This document shows positions 1 to 4,627 of a DNA stretch of 5,348 bases, in pieces. Each line of letters opens with the position of its first letter. The first letter of the stretch is position 1. The notes under the pieces are model-generated. The model ran no database searches and was not told where the DNA came from. It worked only from the letters and a program-made list of their open reading frames with translations. Source of the DNA: Psychrobacter sp. (GTDB taxonomy: Bacteria > Pseudomonadota > Gammaproteobacteria > Pseudomonadales > Moraxellaceae); NCBI GenBank assembly GCA_020024075.1, contig JAHHUJ010000155.1, forward strand, positions 1 through 5,348, given 5' to 3'. The translations under genes and the position numbers were made by a program.

Positions 1-453
1 TTGTTCTAGCGTCTTTAAGATTTGTGCAGAGACGGCGACTGGAGAGATCTCTCCTTGATCTGTCACAAAAGAGGGCATGGCTTCAACATTACCCTCACTA
101 GATTTTAGCTGGTAAGGGTGTGAAAACTTAATGTCTTGTACGCTACGGCCCATAAAGCGCTTAGCTGAGATGATGGTATTGGCAGGATCGGTTTCAAAGT
201 AAGCCAATGCTTCAGAGCCGACAACAGGCGCTGTTACTCCATCTTTATTGCCATAATAGACTACGGAGGGTAGCAAGGTGTCTTTGTGAGCTTTAGCTGT
301 TTCATCACTTAATGGGGTTTCGAGTAGAGCGGCCTTCCCCGAGCGAACAACCGCTACCATAGAGCGAGTGGTACCCAAATCGATACCTAAAGCATATTTA
401 TGCTCATGAGGATTTGCACTTTGGTTTGGTTCAGCAATTTGTAATAAAGACAT
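1..453 (-). CDS. hscA: HscA, Hsp70-type chaperone for Fe–S cluster assembly (N-terminal 151 codons only; runs off the window edge)
   Basis: This is the start of the specialised cytoplasmic Hsp70 that uses ATP to release clusters from IscU, together with HscB. The visible part is the first portion of the nucleotide-binding domain. It opens with MSLLQIAEPNQSA, typical of HscA rather than DnaK, followed by the phosphate-binding loop IDLGTTRS (residues 24-31), LPSVV (61-65) and the HscA-like SAKRFMGRS (96-104). The start is ATG at 451-453, 78 bases after hscB, with only a weak ribosome binding site. Two oddities: residue 30 is Arg where most Hsp70s have Asn (GTTN), and the stretch between RSG (37-39) and LPSVV is about eight residues longer than I recall for E. 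coli HscA. Neither breaks the frame. The substrate-binding domain lies outside the window. Identity is secure from sequence and from position after hscB. Confidence 0.96.
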   Translation of the reverse strand, partial: MSLLQIAEPNQSANPHEHKYALGIDLGTTRSMVAVVRSGKAALLETPLSDETAKAHKDTLLPSVVYYGNKDGVTAPVVGSEALAYFETDPANTIISAKRFMGRSVQDIKFSHPYQLKSSEGNVEAMPSFVTDQGEISPVAVSAQILKTLEQ

Positions 454-518
454 AAAACACTCAATCTAAGGCAGAGAATTAAAGATAAAAGTAAAATAAA
501 GGCTTAACTATATATAAA

Positions 519-533
519 GATATCTGTGATATC
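519..533 (-). repeat. Short hairpin at the hscB stop codon
   Basis: GATATC, a 3-base loop and GATATC again form a perfect 6-bp stem, overlapping the hscB stop codon (532-534). In the minus-strand RNA it is followed by TTTATATATAG, which is U/A-rich but not a clean U-tract, and the stem contains few G:C pairs. It may affect decay or coupling between hscB and hscA. It is too weak to call a terminator. Confidence 0.4.
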
Positions 534-1083
534 AAAGATATAAATCATCGTCATCAGCTTGTTGTTGGCTGTTATCAATGGCGATATCCATATCTTTTTT
601 TAGCTTAACCAAAAACTTAAGCTTCTGAGTAGCGTCTTTTGCCACTGACCAATCTTGCTCAGCATACGCTTTAACAAAGCGTTGTGACTGATTATCGATG
701 CGCTGATCAACGTCAGTTTTAAGTTTGCTAATTGTCGCTACGTCGCTTGTTGATTCAGCATCATCAAGAGCCATGCGCATATCCATAGCATCATCTAAGA
801 AGTCAAGATCGGCAATAGAATGGTCGGTATTGAGCTCTTGGCCTGATAGCTCTAACAAATAATTGGCACGACTATCTGGATTGATCAAGATGTCATAAGC
901 GTGATTAATGACAGCAGAGTTTTGCTGTAATGAAGCCTTTTCATTGCCGCTTAATTTGTCAGGGTGATACTGACTTTGAAGTTGACGCAACCGTTTACTA
1001 AGCTTTTGGGGGTCTATCTCAAAAGTAATAGGTAGCTCGAATAGAGCGAAGAAATTGGCAAAAGTAGGTGCGTTATCTGACAT
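532..1083 (-). CDS. hscB: HscB, J-domain co-chaperone of HscA
   Basis: HscB binds IscU and delivers it to HscA, stimulating the HscA ATPase. The 183-residue protein (171 in E. coli) has an N-terminal J domain with the invariant HPD at residues 40-42 (QYHPDKL), and a C-terminal helical domain. FLDDAMDMRMALDDAE (95-110) matches the E. coli stretch that contacts IscU in its F-L, R, L-D and E spacing, and KLKFLVKL (154-161) keeps the second conserved helix with F157. The start is fixed: the only in-frame ATG before the J domain is at 1081-1083 and a stop (TAG, 1096-1098) lies five codons upstream. It adds about eight residues before the usual start. No good Shine-Dalgarno sequence is visible. The C-terminus is unusually acidic (four Asp before LYL). 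It lies 231 bases after iscA and 78 before hscA. Confidence 0.96.
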   Translation of the reverse strand: MSDNAPTFANFFALFELPITFEIDPQKLSKRLRQLQSQYHPDKLSGNEKASLQQNSAVINHAYDILINPDSRANYLLELSGQELNTDHSIADLDFLDDAMDMRMALDDAESTSDVATISKLKTDVDQRIDNQSQRFVKAYAEQDWSVAKDATQKLKFLVKLKKDMDIAIDNSQQQADDDDLYL

Positions 1084-1134
1084 AGGCTTTGAGTGCTATT
1101 GGTTGATGGTGGTTTGGTGGAAGCTAAAACTTAA

Positions 1135-1158
1135 AGCTGACCCACTATGTGGTCAGCT
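1135..1158 (-). terminator. Possible weak terminator or processing hairpin between iscA and hscB
   Basis: AGCTGACC (1135-1142) and GGTCAGCT (1151-1158) form a perfect 8-bp, G:C-containing stem with an 8-base loop. Read on the minus strand it is followed by TTAAGTTTTAGC, a partly interrupted U-rich tail, so it could end or process some transcripts before hscB. A third copy of GGTCAGCT at 1182-1189 offers an alternative pairing with the same 1135-1142 arm. The tail is poor compared with the terminator at 4412-4448, and hscB-hscA probably rely on read-through, so I read it as partial attenuation or an mRNA processing site. Confidence 0.4.
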
Positions 1159-1274
1159 CCGTCTAATAAAAACATCATTATGGTCAGCTATTGTTATTAT
1201 GATTTTAGTCATAAGCACAGCTATCACTAAAGTGGCTTAATATTTAATTAGGCATCAGGTAGGGGATAAGCAGT

Positions 1275-1289
1275 ACTGAACTGAACTGA
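1275..1289. repeat. Three tandem ACTGA units
   Basis: ACTGA occurs three times without interruption in the iscA-hscB spacer. It is short and may be chance or a slippage product. No function is implied. Confidence 0.5.
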
Positions 1290-1314
1290 TTAAAAAGCTA
1301 AAAAAACTAAATAG

Positions 1315-1635
1315 TTAAACAGTAAAGGACTCACCACAGCCACATTCGCCTTTTTGATTAGGGTTAGTGAATTTGAAGCCTTCGTTAAGACCTTCGGTCA
1401 CATAATCCATCAATAAGCCGTCTAAATAAACCATACTCTTGGGGTCAACGAAGATATTTACCCCGTGGCTTTCAAATTTTTCGTCCACAGAATCTGGTTC
1501 ATCGACGAATTCTAACACGTAGGCCAGTCCCGAACATCCAGCAGTACGAATACCAACACGAATGCCCTCACCATGACCTCGGTTATTTAAATAATCTGTA
1601 ACGTGTTTTGCAGCACGTTCGGTCAGTTCTATCAT
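1315..1635 (-). CDS. iscA: IscA, A-type iron–sulfur carrier protein
   Basis: IscA binds iron or [2Fe-2S]/[4Fe-4S] clusters and passes them to targets. The 106-residue protein is close to the E. coli length and has the three family cysteines at 34 (TAGCSG), 98 and 100 (GECGCGESF), the expected cluster ligands. The whole protein is one HesB/IscA domain with no signal peptide. The ATG at 1633-1635 is supported by AGGA (complement of 1644-1647), eight bases upstream. It sits between iscU (136-base spacer) and hscB (231-base spacer). The position, and the short N-terminus MIELTERAAK, point to IscA rather than ErpA or SufA. Confidence 0.96.
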   Translation of the reverse strand: MIELTERAAKHVTDYLNNRGHGEGIRVGIRTAGCSGLAYVLEFVDEPDSVDEKFESHGVNIFVDPKSMVYLDGLLMDYVTEGLNEGFKFTNPNQKGECGCGESFTV

Positions 1636-1675
1636 TAAGACTATCCTAATGTTAAAAAGTTAAATTTATATCGTT

Positions 1676-1706
1676 TGGGCCTAATAAGATGATCTTACTA
1701 AGCCCA
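1676..1706 (-). repeat. 31-base imperfect palindrome (mRNA hairpin) between iscU and iscA
   Basis: The arms pair around G1691. TAAGAT/ATCTTA form the inner stem, then a mismatch, two A:T pairs, a second mismatch, and TGGGC/GCCCA close the base: 13 pairs with 2 mismatches. Neither strand has a U-tract after it, so it is not an intrinsic terminator. The rest of the spacer is also dyad-rich: ATTGGC (1706-1711) matches GCCAAT (1755-1760), enclosing the 10-bp palindrome TTATCGATAA (1732-1741). The likeliest role is an RNA stability or processing element in the polycistronic message. A protein-binding dyad is possible. Confidence 0.6.
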
Positions 1707-1771
1707 TTGGCATCAACAATATACTTATCACTTATCGATAAAGTTATTAATTAAGCCAATACAGTGATCAA

Positions 1772-2167
1772 TTAAGCATCAGTTGCTTCACCTGTCTTGG
1801 TGCGGTAATCGTTAATAGCAGCTTTAATGGCATCTTCTGCCAATACCGAGCAGTGAACTTTCACTGGTGGTAATGCTAGCTCTTCAGCAATGTGTTTGTG
1901 TTTGATCTCAGAGGCTTGGTCTAGTGTTTTGCCTTTTAGCCACTCAGTTACTAGTGAGCTTGAAGCAATAGCTGAGCCGCAGCCATAAGTTTTAAAGCGA
2001 GCATCTTCAATAATACCGTCATCGCCAACTTGAATTTGTAGACGCATAACGTCACCACAAGCTGGAGCACCAACCATACCGGTACCAACGTTCTTGGCAT
2101 TTTTGTCTAAATTACCAACGTTGCGTGGATTTTCATAATGGTCAATTACTTGATTACTATAAGCCAT
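1772..2167 (-). CDS. iscU: IscU, scaffold for Fe–S cluster assembly
   Basis: IscU is the cytoplasmic scaffold on which a [2Fe-2S] cluster is built from IscS-derived sulfur and iron. The 131-residue protein is of standard size. Ligand and catalytic positions match E. coli numbering: C37 and D39 (PACGD), C63 (YGCGS), H105 and C106 (VHCSV). The HscA recognition motif LPPVK is at 99-103, directly before the third cysteine, consistent with hscA in the same operon. The ATG at 2165-2167 has a strong Shine-Dalgarno AGGAG (complement of 2175-2179) seven bases upstream, the best ribosome binding site in the operon and fitting a protein needed in high amount. Confidence 0.98.
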   Translation of the reverse strand: MAYSNQVIDHYENPRNVGNLDKNAKNVGTGMVGAPACGDVMRLQIQVGDDGIIEDARFKTYGCGSAIASSSLVTEWLKGKTLDQASEIKHKHIAEELALPPVKVHCSVLAEDAIKAAINDYRTKTGEATDA

Positions 2168-2202
2168 GGTGTTTCTCCTGGGGTTTAACCTAGATAAATG
2201 GG

Positions 2203-2223
2203 GACAATAAAAAGTTTATTGTC
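2203..2223 (-). repeat. Perfect 9-bp hairpin between iscS and iscU
   Basis: GACAATAAA (2203-2211) and TTTATTGTC (2215-2223) pair perfectly around a 3-base loop, ending 35 bases before the iscU start codon. In the minus-strand RNA it is followed by CCCC, not U, so it is not a terminator. A second dyad, CTAATT (2223-2228) and AATTAG (2239-2244), shares one base with it and could form an alternative structure. It may protect or separate the iscU part of the message. Confidence 0.6.
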
Positions 2224-2273
2224 TAATTTGTTAATAATAATTAGCGTCAATTAAGTAAGCCGCTGTTTTTAGT

Positions 2274-3500
2274 TTAGTGTTCCGCCCACTCTACAGAGTC
2301 AAGGTCCACGCCATCTTTATACATATCCCATAGTGGAGATAAGTCTCTTAATTTATCAACCGCTTCATGGATTTGAGTTAAGATTACATCAATGTCTTCT
2401 TCAGTGGTATAACGACCAAAGCTGAAGCGGATAGAGCTGTGTGCTAATTCGTCTGGGCGACCAATAGCACGTAGCACGTATGAAGGCTCAAGAGTAGCTG
2501 AGGTACAAGCTGAGCCTGAAGAGACAGCCATGTCTTTTAACGACATCATTAGTGATTCACCTTCTACGAAGTTAAAACTAATGTTAATGATATTAGGGAT
2601 ACTATGCTCAGCATCACCATTTAGATAAATCTCTTCAATATCTTGAACGCCTTGCCATAATTTGTCATGTAGCTTTTGAACATGGGCGTGGTCTTGTTCT
2701 AAACGTTCAGCAGCAATGGCGAATGCTTCACCCATACCAACGATTTGATGTGTTGGTAGAGTACCAGAACGCATACCGCGCTCATGACCACCACCATGCT
2801 GTTCAGCACGTATGCGAACGCGTGGTTTACGGCGTACATATAAAGCGCCAATACCTTTAGGGCCATAAATCTTATGAGCTGAGAAGCTCATTAAGTCAAC
2901 TTTTAACTCTTCAAGGTCAATTTTTACTTTACCAGCAGCTTGAGCCGCATCAACGTGGAAGATTACGCCTGCTTCACGGGTAATTTCACCGATAGCTTTT
3001 ACATCAGTTAAAGTGCCTAATTCGTTATTTACCATCATTAATGACACTAGAATGGTGTCTTCACGTAAGGCTTCTTTAACTTGCTCTGGTAAGATAAGTC
3101 CTGTGCTTGGCTGAGGGTCGATATAAGTAATTTCAAAACCTTCTTGCTCAAGTTGACGGCAAGTATCCAAAACAGCTTTGTGCTCAATTTTACTGGTGAT
3201 AATGTGTTTACCACGACCTTCATAGAAGTGAGCTGCGCCTTTAATGGCTAAGTTATCAGACTCCGTAGCGCCAGAGGTGAATACAATTTCACGAGGATCG
3301 GCATTGACTAGATCAGCAATTTGTTGACGAGCATTTTCTACGGCTTCTTCAGCTTGCCATCCATAACCATGTGAACGAGAGGCTGGGTTACCGAATACCC
3401 CTTCAAAAGTCATGTATTCAGCCATCTTCTTCGCTACATTTGGATCAACAGGGGTAGTGGCTGCATAGTCAAGATAGATGGGACGGTTTAAGTTACTCAT
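2274..3500 (-). CDS. iscS: IscS, cysteine desulfurase (PLP-dependent)
   Basis: IscS converts L-cysteine to alanine and holds the sulfur as a persulfide for IscU and, in most bacteria, for tRNA thiolation and other sulfur pathways. The 408-residue protein (404 in E. coli) shows YLDYAATTPVDP near the N-terminus, H107 stacking on PLP, D184 and Q187 (HVDAAQ), the PLP Schiff-base lysine K210 (SAHKIYGPKG) and the catalytic cysteine C332 in SSGSACTSA on the mobile loop. The long loop and the C-terminal WAEH place it in the IscS group rather than SufS or NifS. It starts at ATG 3498-3500, overlapping the iscR stop codon (ATGA). GAGG (complement of 3511-3514) lies ten bases upstream inside iscR. Translational coupling to iscR is likely. 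Confidence 0.98.
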   Translation of the reverse strand: MSNLNRPIYLDYAATTPVDPNVAKKMAEYMTFEGVFGNPASRSHGYGWQAEEAVENARQQIADLVNADPREIVFTSGATESDNLAIKGAAHFYEGRGKHIITSKIEHKAVLDTCRQLEQEGFEITYIDPQPSTGLILPEQVKEALREDTILVSLMMVNNELGTLTDVKAIGEITREAGVIFHVDAAQAAGKVKIDLEELKVDLMSFSAHKIYGPKGIGALYVRRKPRVRIRAEQHGGGHERGMRSGTLPTHQIVGMGEAFAIAAERLEQDHAHVQKLHDKLWQGVQDIEEIYLNGDAEHSIPNIINISFNFVEGESLMMSLKDMAVSSGSACTSATLEPSYVLRAIGRPDELAHSSIRFSFGRYTTEEDIDVILTQIHEAVDKLRDLSPLWDMYKDGVDLDSVEWAEH

Positions 3501-3514
3501 GCTGGATTAACCTC
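3497..3514 (-). promoter_or_regulatory. iscR/iscS ATGA overlap with iscS ribosome binding site
   Basis: The iscS ATG and the iscR TGA share bases in the tetramer ATGA (3497-3500). The Shine-Dalgarno GAGG for iscS is at 3511-3514 within the last codons of iscR. Such overlaps usually mean that ribosomes finishing the first gene re-initiate on the second. It leaves no spacer of the kind E. coli has between these two genes. Confidence 0.85.
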
Positions 3515-4024
3515 ATTGGCAGGGAATATTATATTTGAATTTGTAGTTGTACTTTTTTCAGTTTTTTCAGTTGCTGCTTGATGAAGCAGTTGTTGACGAT
3601 GAGAGACGTCTTTTACATTCTCCATTTGCAATAACTGATCTAAAGAGATGTTTTTTAAATATTGTTCGATGTGAATGGATAAAGCACACCATAAGTCATG
3701 GGTAAGGCACATAGCGCCACCTTGACAGTTGCCTTGACCGCCACACTGCATGGCATTCACTGACTCATCGACGGCAGTGATGATGGTCATTACATCTATA
3801 TCAGCCAAAGGCTTGGCTAAATGATAACCACCTGAGGCACCACGGGTACTGGTTACCAATCCTGCTTTACGTAATTTAGAAAATAATTGTTCTAAATAAG
3901 AAATAGAAATGGATTGGCGCTTGGCAATATCAGATAGGGAGACTGCATTCTTTGAATCACCATCTTGGATAGCCAGGTCAAGCAACGCGGTGACCGCGTA
4001 TCTACCTCTAGTTGTTAAGCGCAT
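3497..4024 (-). CDS. iscR: IscR, Fe–S-sensing Rrf2-family transcription regulator
   Basis: IscR represses the isc operon when it carries a [2Fe-2S] cluster, and in its apo form acts at other sites. The 175-residue protein begins MRLTTRGRYAVTALLDLA, a typical Rrf2 winged-helix start. The recognition helix is at about 38-52 (SISYLEQLFSKL, with E45 matching the E. coli residue that discriminates the two site types), and the wing is RGASGGYHL (61-69). The cluster ligands C94, C100, C106 and H109 are all present, two places further along than in E. coli. The C-terminal tail (about 145-175) is polar, low complexity and some 13 residues longer than the 162-residue E. coli protein. The ATG at 4022-4024 has GGAG (complement of 4032-4035) seven bases upstream. 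It is the first gene of the operon. Confidence 0.97.
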   Translation of the reverse strand: MRLTTRGRYAVTALLDLAIQDGDSKNAVSLSDIAKRQSISISYLEQLFSKLRKAGLVTSTRGASGGYHLAKPLADIDVMTIITAVDESVNAMQCGGQGNCQGGAMCLTHDLWCALSIHIEQYLKNISLDQLLQMENVKDVSHRQQLLHQAATEKTEKSTTTNSNIIFPANEVNPA

Positions 4025-4065
4025 TTAATGTCTCCACGAGTTCATATCATACTTAATTAGGTTCT

Positions 4066-4095
4066 ATTATAGTTAATTCCGAGTAATACAGTCAA
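4066..4095 (-). promoter_or_regulatory. iscR operon promoter
   Basis: On the minus strand, -35 TTGACT (4095-4090, five of six matches) is followed by an 18-base spacer and a perfect -10 TATAAT (4071-4066). Transcription should begin near 4059, giving a leader of about 35 bases before iscR. It is the best promoter in the window, and its overlap with an IscR site supports it as the autoregulated isc promoter. The +1 is inferred, not observed. Confidence 0.85.
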
Positions 4096-4099
4096 GATT
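4075..4099 (-). promoter_or_regulatory. Type-1 IscR binding site over the iscR promoter
   Basis: Read on the minus strand, the left half CTTGACTG fits the remembered E. coli type-1 pattern SYYGACTR, the centre TATT fits WWWY, and the right half ACTCGG fits AGTCRR with one mismatch. By my count 19 of 25 consensus positions agree; the misses are mostly in the outer flanks. The site covers the -35 and most of the spacer, where holo-IscR would block RNA polymerase, giving feedback repression. The consensus is from memory, so the exact score should be treated as approximate. Confidence 0.7.
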
Positions 4100-4131
4100 A
4101 ATTAGTGGCTTAATTGTAATAGAGAAGTTTT

Positions 4132-4137
4132 TGTCAA
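4132..4137 (-). promoter_or_regulatory. Upstream TTGACA box, possible second IscR half-site
   Basis: A perfect TTGACA lies 42 bases (about four helical turns) upstream of the TTGACT of the iscR promoter and is followed by AAAAC, which fits RWWWY. The right half-site is missing. As a -35 it lacks a well-spaced partner: TACAAT (4118-4113) is only 13 bases away. It could be a weak second IscR site, as E. coli has two, or chance. Confidence 0.3.
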
Positions 4138-4250
4138 AATACCCCAAATAAGCCAAGTTAATTTATAAGTAATCATCAAGTTAACTGGTTAGTAATTAAC
4201 AGGAACTTAACCATTAATCAGTACAATAGTTGTGGATTTTAGGCGCTGAT

Positions 4251-4259
4251 ATTATAGCA
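4251..4259 (-). promoter_or_regulatory. Possible extended -10 promoter far upstream of iscR
   Basis: TGC followed by TATAAT on the minus strand is a perfect -10 with the TG extension (TGnTATAAT), which can work without a good -35; none is seen at 16-18 bases. Transcripts would start near 4244 and reach iscR with a leader of about 220 bases. The dyad at 4259-4287 lies directly upstream. Single-box matches are common in AT-rich DNA, so confidence is limited. Confidence 0.35.
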
Positions 4260-4287
4260 AACTATCGGTCCAAATTATCGATAGTTT
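4259..4287. repeat. Perfect 9-bp inverted repeat, operator-like
   Basis: AAACTATCG (4259-4267) and CGATAGTTT (4279-4287) are perfect inverted copies separated by 11 bases, about 20 bases (two helical turns) centre to centre. It abuts the extended -10 at 4251-4259, exactly where a -35 and a regulator would sit. Neither strand has a U-tract right after it, so a dimeric protein site is a better reading than a terminator. The regulator is unknown. Confidence 0.5.
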
Positions 4288-4378
4288 CAGCTTTCTCAAA
4301 GGGTAGTAGTAGCTGATTTGAGACCATAGCTTTAGGTTTTCAATGCCAATGTGCTCATTATTTTAATTTAATGACAAT

Positions 4379-4408
4379 ATTAAAGAGTTGACGATTAAAG
4401 AGTTGACG
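4379..4408. repeat. Perfect tandem duplication of a 15-bp unit
   Basis: ATTAAAGAGTTGACG occurs twice in a row (4379-4393 and 4394-4408) with no mismatches, immediately beyond the terminator U-tract on the iscR side. Two identical 15-mers suggest a recent duplication or a conserved pair of binding sites in helical near-phase. With only two units and no spacer it is not a CRISPR. Confidence 0.85.
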
Positions 4409-4411
4409 GAT

Positions 4412-4448
4412 AAAAAAGCCTTAATAGACGGCTGTGTCCATTAAGGCT
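4412..4448 (-). terminator. Intrinsic terminator of the upstream membrane-protein gene
   Basis: AGCCTTAAT (4417-4425) and ATTAAGGCT (4440-4448) form a perfect 9-bp stem. GAC/GTC (4427-4429 with 4436-4438) can extend it above one mismatch. On the minus strand the stem is followed at once by a run of six T, counting the last stem base. It separates the upstream gene from the isc operon, so iscR needs its own promoter. The plus-strand side (ATTAAAAATT) is a much poorer tail. The stop codon is about 180 bases upstream, leaving a long 3' untranslated region. Confidence 0.85.
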
Positions 4449-4525
4449 ATTAAAAATTATTCACTATGTGGGCTTTAATGCTTTGGCGGTTTAATAGGTT
4501 AATAGTCTGCTCAGTTGTATAACTA

Positions 4526-4555
4526 TGTTGTGAGATACAGTGTTGTGAGGTGCAG
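4526..4555. repeat. Imperfect tandem pair of a 15-bp unit
   Basis: TGTTGTGAGATACAG (4526-4540) is followed directly by TGTTGTGAGGTGCAG (4541-4555), agreeing at 13 of 15 positions, and then by a fragment of a third unit, TGTTT. It lies in the 3' untranslated region of the upstream gene. It is probably a slippage duplication that has started to diverge. Confidence 0.75.
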
Positions 4556-4568
4556 TGTTTCAAAGAGT

Positions 4569-4596
4569 AATAATTGAAGTGCAATAATTAAAGTGC
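4569..4596. repeat. Imperfect tandem pair of a 14-bp unit
   Basis: AATAATTGAAGTGC (4569-4582) and AATAATTAAAGTGC (4583-4596) agree at 13 of 14 positions, followed by the partial unit AATGATT. Together with the pair at 4526-4555 it fills much of the 3' untranslated region of the upstream gene. No coding meaning is apparent. Confidence 0.75.
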
Positions 4597-4627
4597 AATG
4601 ATTTTGAGGTCGAAAATGTAATTTGTG

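Larger units (their letters stand above)
4025..4627. other. 603-base non-coding region upstream of iscR
   Basis: No convincing gene is present on either strand; the reading frames I followed are short and lack ribosome binding sites. Going leftwards from the upstream gene it holds the 3' untranslated region of that gene with two imperfect tandem repeats (4526-4555, 4569-4596) and a minor one (GGTTTAATA then GGTTAATA, 4488-4504), an intrinsic terminator (4412-4448), a perfect 15-bp duplication (4379-4408), a dyad with a possible promoter (4251-4287), a dyad-rich AT stretch (about 4180-4215), and the iscR promoter with its IscR site (4066-4099). Confidence 0.75.

Noticed and set aside
1153..1212. 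19-codon minus-strand frame (MTKIIITIADHNDVFIRRS) ending inside the hairpin before hscB, as a possible leader peptide
   Set aside because: No Shine-Dalgarno sequence and no amino-acid run related to Fe–S or cysteine supply. Its overlap with the hairpin is probably coincidental.
1055..1240. Plus-strand open frame of 61 codons with a hydrophobic C-terminal part
   Set aside because: It begins at TTG inside hscB on the opposite strand, has no convincing ribosome binding site, and the hydrophobic residues come from an AT-rich spacer. It is most likely a chance frame.
1311..1325. AACT/AGTT pairing followed by a T-run after iscA as a terminator
   Set aside because: The stem has only four pairs, mostly A:T; it would not be stable, and hscB-hscA are expected to be co-transcribed.
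4113..4137. TTGACA with TACAAT as a second iscR promoter
   Set aside because: The spacer is only 13 bases, too short for a sigma70 promoter; at 17 bases the hexamer is ATTAAG, a poor -10.
4174..4214. Short minus-strand frames of 12 and 24 codons between the upstream dyad and iscR
   Set aside because: No ribosome binding sites, no recognisable sequence, and the longer one runs across the TTGACA box upstream of the iscR promoter.
4379..4596. CRISPR array or insertion-sequence remnant
   Set aside because: The repeats are pairs of different sequence, directly adjacent with no spacers, and there are no cas genes, transposase or terminal inverted repeats.
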